Shown: in pieces, positions 57,301-64,000 of the stretch | Layout of the letters: each line of letters starts with the position of its first letter | How positions within the stretch are numbered: the stretch's first letter is position 1 | Assembly (NCBI RefSeq): GCF_036370855.1 | Contig: NC_088098.1 | Location: 39,187,981-39,251,980 of the forward strand | Reading direction: 5' to 3' | Origin: Dromaius novaehollandiae | Lineage: Eukaryota > Chordata > Aves > Casuariiformes > Dromaiidae | Length of the DNA stretch: 64,000 bases | The notes under the pieces: model-generated | Seen by the model: only the letters and a program-made list of their open reading frames with translations | Databases searched by the model: none | What the model was told of the DNA's origin: nothing | Translations under genes and position numbers: made by a program

Positions 57301-60300
57301 GGGCCTTTCAGTATTTCATTTTCTCATGAAAGTGCTGGAATAACAAGCAAGCCACCTCTTATTCATTTTAACAGACTCAGAGTCTTCATTTCCCACAAAA
57401 GCCATTTTTCTGTTGCTTCTATTCTTCTAACAGCTTCTCCAGTTTTTCTTTACATGTTTTTAAAATACGGATATCCAAACTTTATATTGTGTGCCAGTCT
57501 CACAAATGCTTTACGGAGTTGTAAAATCATTGCCCACTCCTAATCTGTACTCCCTTAGAAAACTGCATGCAAGAGGGTTCTCCTTCAGCAGGAGAAAATT
57601 TCAAACTTTATATGGAGATTTACGACTGTGGTTTTTTTTAGATTCTTCATTTCTCCCAAACCAAATTACCAGAAAGAAATGTTGTACGTCAGTCAAAGTA
57701 CATATTTTGCTTTCTTTAATTGACCAACCTTCCAGGAAAGCCTTGGTTTTGATAAAATCAGCATTTCCATCAGGGTGGAAAAACTCACTGCAGAAATTTC
57801 CAAACTGTTCTGCTCCTTGCTTCCGATACAGGGATTGCACTAGTCCTCCTTCTACCAGCATGTGCGGTGGGAGCTCATTATTATCTGGTTGTCTTCTGTG
57901 GTCATCCTTTGAAATCACTGCTGTGGCCCCATAGCTATGCAGAGGGACCTGCATTCCCTCTTCCTAAATGAATAACTTAAGTTGGTTGTTAACAGATGCT
58001 CTTCATTTGCAAAAGGCCCTTCTCATCAAGCAATCCATATCTCATATATGAAAACGCTGCTCATCTGCACATTTTGCCAGTTTTTATTTTTTATTTGTCC
58101 ACAAAGTTTGCACCCAACGGGAAGACAGCAGGCACAGCTGTCTATTTGCAATATGTCCTCAAAGCTTACTGCTTCGACAAGTTACCATGCATCAGTGAAA
58201 CTGTCACTGGACTCACTGCCCATCAACCTAATATAGAAAGGAGGGCAGTTCCCACTGGTCTCTCGTGTTACGTAAGCTCTATGCTTACATAAAACTCACC
58301 TGTCTAGTGGCGAGTCCTAAAGGCAGGGCTCCCAAAACAAAGAAAATCAGTTCTTAATAAGCAAAAATGGGGAAAATCTGTACTACAAGCAGGATTTAGG
58401 GAGCTCTTAAATATTGATAAGGAATTGATCAGATCAAAACTTGGAGTTAGGCAGTTAAAGAGCAGCTTAGGCAAACTTGCCTATCTAAGAGTTTTTGCCT
58501 AGAAAACCTCTGCACAGCAGCCACGAAGTCCCAGACGTGCGCTTTGCTGGGGAAGAAGGAGACTTGGGCTCTTCACCCAAGTGGTTCCTGCCACCTGGGA
58601 GCATACTAGGCTGGAGCCTGGGCTCAAACTACAACACCACTGCCCGCTCTAGTTACTGTCAATAACTAGGTCTAAACTGACGCAAACATATTTACATGGG
58701 TAGTACAGCACAATGCATTTATTCTGTGCAGCCTTAAACAGATTTAGGCACCTCAGTGCCTAAACAGTAGCGTTTAGGTCCCCGACCCTCAGAGTGGAAT
58801 CTGAAGCCCAGGGCTAGCCAGAGGCTGTTAGCTGAATCCTAAAGCCCTCTCAGCCACATGCTGAGAGGGAAGCCATATACACCCAGAAGACAGGAGATAC
58901 TGAGGATAAAGCCAAGCGCCTGAGTCTAGGTTTCTGAAACTCTCTATGCTGTGCAGTAGAGCCAGCTGCAGCAGTCTTCAGAGCAACCGAACTTTGGGGT
59001 GAAGAGTGGAACCAGAAAGTATATTTTGCACAGACACTCTGGTGACCATGCGTCACATTGTCCGGAGGTTTAGGTTTCAGAAGTGTGTTGCTTGGACAGT
59101 GAACCCAAACTGGTGCCATATGACCCTGCACCCAGGCTAATAAACCCTTTTGGAGTGCAGAAGTGCTTGGCGCTGTGGTTACGTTTTCAGCTTCCTTCCA
59201 TCCATGGTGCGTGGAGTGCTACTCAGAGCTGCTGCTGGTTGTCCGTTTTCTTTCTTCCTGACGCTTTTTGTCCCAAGGCCACTAGCCAGTTTGCATGGAG
59301 CTGCACTAGATCTGTCTCACTGTGTGCAGTGGTATCTGTACTGCTTTTCAGTACTCTCAGTTCTTGGAGCTCTGAGCAGAAATACCTCATTGGTTTTCAA
59401 GGGGACTAATTGCAACCTGGAAGAAGGTTTAGTAATGCTGACTAGCTGAATTGCTTCTACCCAGCAGCATTGCTTCTGAACTGTACCATGGAGCAATACA
59501 GGTGCACTCGTGCAGTGCTGTCCTTGGAGTAGTATACTAGCCCCAAGCTGTTCTGTGCAGAGCCATATAAAGTGTCTCTATCTGCAGCAAGGTTAGTCTG
59601 TAATCCTGATAATTTACCAATAAATAACTGAGCAGAGTTGGCTCTCCATTTGAAGTCCCATACAGCTGCATTTTTTTAAATAATGACACTAAAATAAAGC
59701 AACACTTCAGCATTTCATTTGATAGAGATCACTCTCTAGGGGGCTTATTTGTCCTGCAAAGGGAGGAAGACATTTATTACCTAATAGGAGCAGACCCTGA
59801 ATCCCTTGGTATTTATAAGGATTTAGTATTATACTTAAAGTACACTTCAAAGAAAAAAAGGAGCCAACTGATACTTATGATCCGAGCACAGCACACACAG
59901 GCTGTGATTTAATGAAATTTCCTCCTTCTTGATATGAAAAGAGAGCTCTTGGAAGTGGGATAAACTGAAATACCTGTGTAGTGGTCCTGTCATGGCCAGA
60001 GAACAGAGAAGACTCTAACATTGTTATCCTTTAAAGGTTTGTGAGATGTATTATATTACAAAGTGTGTCTTAAAGGTTGCTCTAGATGCATTTCCATTTC
60101 TCTCATGTTTGTAAGCCAACAGTAGTACTTTGCTTTTTCTCTGATGTACGAATGTGGATGATTTGACAGAGGTCAACCAATGCCATAAAAAATATGCTAG
60201 AACCCTAGCCTAGCGTTTAAAATAACAATATAGAACAGAACTGTGAGTCTCTTTCAAATAAAAGCGGAGTACCGTTTGTCTGTTTTTCAAGACATGCCCT

Positions 60301-61949
60301 GCGAGCCTGGCAAATCAGCTGAGGAACTAGTAAGAGTTTGGTGCATTTTAAGACCTAACTTACTGCAATAGCTTGTCAATCACCGTGGAATTGATTGGAT
60401 TTGAATCAAATTTACAAGCCCAGAAAAACTGCCTAACTTCTATGTTGCTGCTTTTTGTGTTTACCCTTTTGCATTTCTTGCTTGAGTATACTATAGGGAA
60501 AGTCATAGGAAGATATCCTTTCTCATTAACCACTCAAATTTCTAAGTGAATTCATTTTTTAAAATTATTTTTTAACTTAACTGAGTGCTTAAGCCCCTGA
60601 CATAGTTTGTGTGAAACAAGTGAGGAAGAAGGCTTTCTCTTAGAGCCTTTGGAGTGTATATTGGGCAGTGCTTTACTAGCAAGATTGTTATAAATGCACT
60701 TATTTTTATTCTCTTAGAAAAATACAAACAACACTTCTCTTGGAAGCAGGGATAACATTACCTTGTTATAGCTCTGGCATATGTCCAGGTGTCTGGAACA
60801 CGCATACACTCAACAAACTTTGCTTTTAGATGCATCTAGCCTGTGGTAGGGAAGTATTTGCTTCAGACATACAGAGGTAACACGACAATTTGATGAAAAG
60901 TAAGTTTAAATACAAAATTGTTCAGACCAGTTTGTGGTATTTTGTGAAACAAACGTTTGTGAACTGTTCCATCGGTATGATAAAATGCAAAACTTTTATC
61001 AGAAGATGTTAAAAAGGGCTTTACATAGTTTATGCAAAGAAAATTACTTAAAGTATTTTGATACCTAATTTGCATGCTTTTACATTGAAGCTTGAAGTCA
61101 TGTGCCCTAAATCTCAGTGATACTGATGCGAACAAGAGTCTCAACAAATATAACCTATAGATTCATTGCAGAAGGAGATGTAAAAGTGCACTGGCTGTTG
61201 AAGAATTGCTTCTTCCTGCTAGAGGATTTTCTGCAGCACATATGGCATGGTTGACTAACAAAGATAATAATGAAGTTCCTCTTCACCAAGTCCGCAGTGA
61301 CAAAAATAGCACAAATTCTTAGATTTATTTATTTGTAGTTGATTTAGTACATCAAGATTTCTCAAGAGTATATAGATTTTTAGAGGTCCAAAATTCTTAC
61401 CAAAAAAAAATCGTAACTTTCACCTCTCTATGGAAGAAATTAGCTATGCCTCAGGTCGGTCTTTTTCACCATCTGTTTCTCAAATATTTTAAAACTGTGG
61501 GGGAGATGGTGAGAAATAGGAGGAAGGACAGAAATGGAAGTCACTTAGATTGGGTCTGGTCAGGCCTATAAGCTGCAATTAACTTAAGTAAATACACTTG
61601 AGATCCCTTTTATTAAAGACTCCCATGTACAGACATAAAGTCATTTGCAGGAAGGATACCAGATGCAAGGAGAATGCCTTAAGGAAAACTGTACAACACT
61701 CATGAATTCATAGCTGTGGCCCAGTCATTATGGTTATTGCTGGTGAGCACAGCTAACAGAGGCAGCCAACGGATGCAGCACTTTGCACAGCTCTTCGCAC
61801 AAAAGGGCACAAGGAAGGGCCTGGCAACACTGCTCGGACCACCACACATCTCCTCAGCTATGGTGGTGACACGCCACAGGGCATAGTCCCTGACAGCTAT
61901 TTAAGCAACTGTCCCTGCTTCAGGAGTCTGAACCTCCGAATGTAGTGAA
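57301..61949. other. Intergenic sequence upstream of E2F7
   Basis: No gene is recognised. It contains the perfect inverted repeat at 58,743-58,764, inside what may be an old repeat (about 58,620-58,860), and AT-rich sequence from 59,650 to 61,700. Confidence 0.5.
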
Positions 61950-63792
61950 GGGGCAGGCAGGCAGCCCCTTTCTGATGCCTAGCGGATCAGAAAGTGAAAC
62001 GCCCACAGTGGCGAAGGCTGGAAGCCTGTGACTTCTGGCACCAGGAGGAGGGCTCCTGCTCCACCTGAAGACTTGCAGACTTTGAAATAGGCTCACTCCC
62101 CTTGAGCTGACAAGGAGCTGGGAACACTTTCAAATGGAGCATCTGTGCCAGCTGAGCTTCAGCTGCACAGGAGTGTCCAAAGGAAGTGGCAACTCTTAGT
62201 AGTGGGAGACTCCTGCTGTGGGGGACATAGGGCGCTATCTGCTGACCTGACCTGCCGTCTAGGGGGGGCTTTAAACCAGGAATGATGGAGGAGGGAGGGA
62301 GTGGTCAAGTAAGAAAGTGTTGGAAAGTGCTGAGAGTGCTAGCCGATATTGAGGCCAGGCCACTCTCAGTCATCTTTGAAAGGTCATGGTATTCGGGAGA
62401 GGCTCCTGAGAACTGGAAGAAAGTGAATGTCACTCCCACCTTCAAAAAGGGCAAGAAGGAAGATCCAGGAAACTACAGGCTGCTCAGCCTTACCGCCATC
62501 ACTAGGAAGCTCATGGAGCAGCTAATCCTGGATACTATTTCGAAGCATTTGAAGGACAGGAAGGTGATCGGGAGGAGCCAGCATGGATTTACAAAGGGGA
62601 AATCATGCTTAACCAACCTGATAGCCTTCTATGATGAGATGACTGTCTTGGTGGGTGAGGAGAGAGCAGCAGATGTTGTTTACCTTGACTTTAGCAAGGC
62701 TCTTGACACTGTGTCCCATAACATCCTCGTAGACAAACTGATGAAGTACAGACTGTAACGATAGACAATGAGGTGGACTGAAAACTGGCTGAACTGCTGG
62801 GCTCCGAGGGCTGTGACTAGTGACACAAAGTCCAGCTGGAGGCCAGTCACTAATGGTGTCCTTGAGGAATTGATACAGAGGCCAAAACTATTTAACATTT
62901 TCATTAATGACCTGGATGGTGGGACCGAGTGCACCTTCAGCAAGTTTGCAGATGATACAAACTGGGAGGAGTGGCTGAAACACCAGATGGTTGTGCTGCC
63001 ATTCAGGGGGACCTTGACAGGCTGGAGCAATGGGCCGACAGGAACCTCATGAAGTTCAAATGCAAAGTCCTGCACTTGGGGAGGTATAACCCCATGCACC
63101 AATACAGGCTGGGGGCTGACCAGCTTGTAAGCAGCTTTGCAGAGAAGGCCCTGCGGTCCTGGTGGACAACAGGTTGAATATGACTGAGCAATGTGATCTT
63201 GTGGCAAAGAAGGGCAACAGCATTGTGGGCTGCATTAGACAGATTGTTGCCAGCAAGTTCAGGGAGGTGATCCTTCCCCTCTGCTCAGCACTGATGAGGC
63301 CACATCTGGAGTGCTGTGTCTAGTCCTGGGCTCCCCAGTACAAGAAAGACATGGCCATACTGGAGCAAGTCCAGCGAAGAGCCACAAAGATGATTAAGGC
63401 ACTGGAGCATCTGACATATGAGGAGAGGCTGAGGAAGCTGGGGTTGTTCCACCCGGAGAAGAAGGCTCAGGGGGTATCTTGTCAATGTTTATAAATATCT
63501 AATGGGAGGATGCAAAGAAGATGGAGCCAGATTCTTTTCAGTGGTTTCCTGTTACAGGAGGAGAGGCAATGGGGACAAACTGAAATACAGCAAATTCCAT
63601 CTGAACATAAGAAAATAATTCTTCACTGTGAGGGTGGTTTAACAGGTTGCAGGTTGCCCAGAGAGGTTGTGGCCTCTCAATCCTGGGAGATATTCAAAAG
63701 CTGTCTGGACATGGTCCCGGGCAACCTGCTGGGGGTTGGGACCAGATGATCTCAAGTGCCATCCAACCCCAACTGTTTCGTGATTCTATGAT
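61950..63792 (+). mobile_element. CR1 LINE, internally deleted, with broken reverse transcriptase
   Basis: It is younger than the copy at 3.6 kb. The left portion (about 61,950-62,270) resembles the ORF1-end/endonuclease-start region (AGTGGGAGACTCCTGCTGTG, then TGCTGACCTGACC). It is joined near 62,280-62,335 directly to the reverse-transcriptase core, so most of the endonuclease is deleted. RT blocks include GNYRLLSLTAI, QHGFTKGKSCLTNLIAFYDE, VYLDFSKALDTVSH and the catalytic FADD box (near 62,947-62,960). A TAA at 62756-62758 and later frameshifts break the frame. The element ends in typical CR1 sequence, with GTGATTCTATGATG at about 63,779-63,792. The left limit is approximate. Confidence 0.9.
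62339..62758 (+). pseudogene. CR1 reverse transcriptase fragment
   Basis: This is the longest surviving open part of the CR1 ORF2 reverse-transcriptase domain, about 139 codons. It runs from LADIEARPLSVIFERSWYS through the palm motif VYLDFSKALDTVSH and ends in an in-frame TAA. The matching downstream part continues after 62768 in another frame (INDLD, SKFADDT) and then shifts again. It is not a functional gene. Confidence 0.85.
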
Positions 63793-63799
63793 GAGTATA

Positions 63800-64000
63800 G
63801 GAGAACATAAGAAAGGTCATGTTAGATTAAGCCAAAAGTCTGCCCTGTCTAGCATCTTGTGTCCCACAACATACAGTAGCAAACACTTAGTGTATAAAAT
63901 CAGGATACACAGCAAATAATCCTTTTCCTGGTCCATCTTCCCATGTCCAATACAGTAGAGAACTTCTTGAGATAGCAGTTGCATCTAGACTGTCATGTTT
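63800..64000 (-). mobile_element. Ancient CR1-type LINE 3' end, truncated by window edge
   Basis: It begins AGAACATAAGAAAGGTCATG and continues with words resembling the common reptilian CR1 3' end in reverse (TAAGCCAAAAGTCTGCCCTG, TCTAGCATCTTGTG, then TGGTCCATCTTCCC). It directly abuts the younger plus-strand CR1 ending at 63,792. The younger element may have inserted at or beside it. It runs off the right edge. Confidence 0.6.

Noticed and set aside
1..64000. CRISPR arrays, operons, bacterial or phage gene clusters
   Set aside because: There are no regular spacer repeats, no ribosome-binding sites and no dense open frames. The spliced E2F7 gene and LINE remnants show a vertebrate genome.
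1..64000. Endogenous retrovirus or intact DNA transposon
   Set aside because: I saw no LTR pair, primer-binding site or retroviral-type protein words. The mobile sequence I can identify is CR1 and MIR-type.
1..64000. tRNA, rRNA or snRNA genes
   Set aside because: No cloverleaf with A/B box or other recognisable RNA gene was noticed by eye. A covariance-model scan (tRNAscan-SE, Infernal) would settle this.

Overview
This window looks like vertebrate nuclear DNA, most likely from a bird. It contains one complete protein-coding gene that I can recognise: E2F7, an atypical E2F transcriptional repressor, on the minus strand. The bird call rests on four things. The encoded protein matches E2F7 along its whole length. 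The gene spans only about 22 kb. CR1 LINE fragments of several ages are the main interspersed repeats. There is little other repeat content. A turtle or crocodilian cannot be strictly excluded, because both also carry CR1 and E2F7.

Layout. From 1 to about 29,260 the sequence lies downstream of E2F7 and I find no convincing gene there. It holds a decayed plus-strand CR1 (about 3,640-5,045), an old MIR/CORE-SINE remnant (about 12,085-12,225), and several AT-rich, homeodomain-motif-rich stretches that may be conserved non-coding elements (about 15,150-15,260, 22,240-22,510 and 26,880-27,310). From about 29,265 to 50,985 lies E2F7, read right to left. It has an untranslated first exon in a CpG island, then twelve coding exons with consistent splice phases giving a 935-residue protein, then a 2.9-kb 3' UTR ending at a good poly(A) signal. 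From 51,000 to 51,420 lies the upstream half of the CpG-island promoter, with two CCAAT boxes and E2F-type sites. From 51,650 to 64,000 the sequence is intergenic again, with an ancient minus-strand CR1 3' end (about 56,990-57,300), a younger internally deleted plus-strand CR1 (about 61,950-63,792), and another ancient minus-strand CR1 3' end running off the right edge (about 63,800-64,000).

Function. E2F7 carries two E2F/DP-type winged-helix domains (about residues 143-212 and 275-369) and no dimerisation domain for DP proteins. Family knowledge says it acts in the nucleus, alone or with E2F8, to repress G1/S and DNA-damage E2F targets. A PVDLS motif at residues 50-54 fits CtBP recruitment. 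E2F-like sites in its own promoter fit the known cell-cycle and auto-regulation of the gene.

I found no clear new biological system. The most useful items for follow-up are an in-frame tandem splice donor in E2F7 exon 8, a possible overlapping upstream ORF in exon 1, a pentamer repeat beside the first donor site, and the candidate conserved elements downstream of the gene. Exon boundaries were read by eye from splice signals, phase and recalled similarity to mammalian E2F7. No alignment was run.
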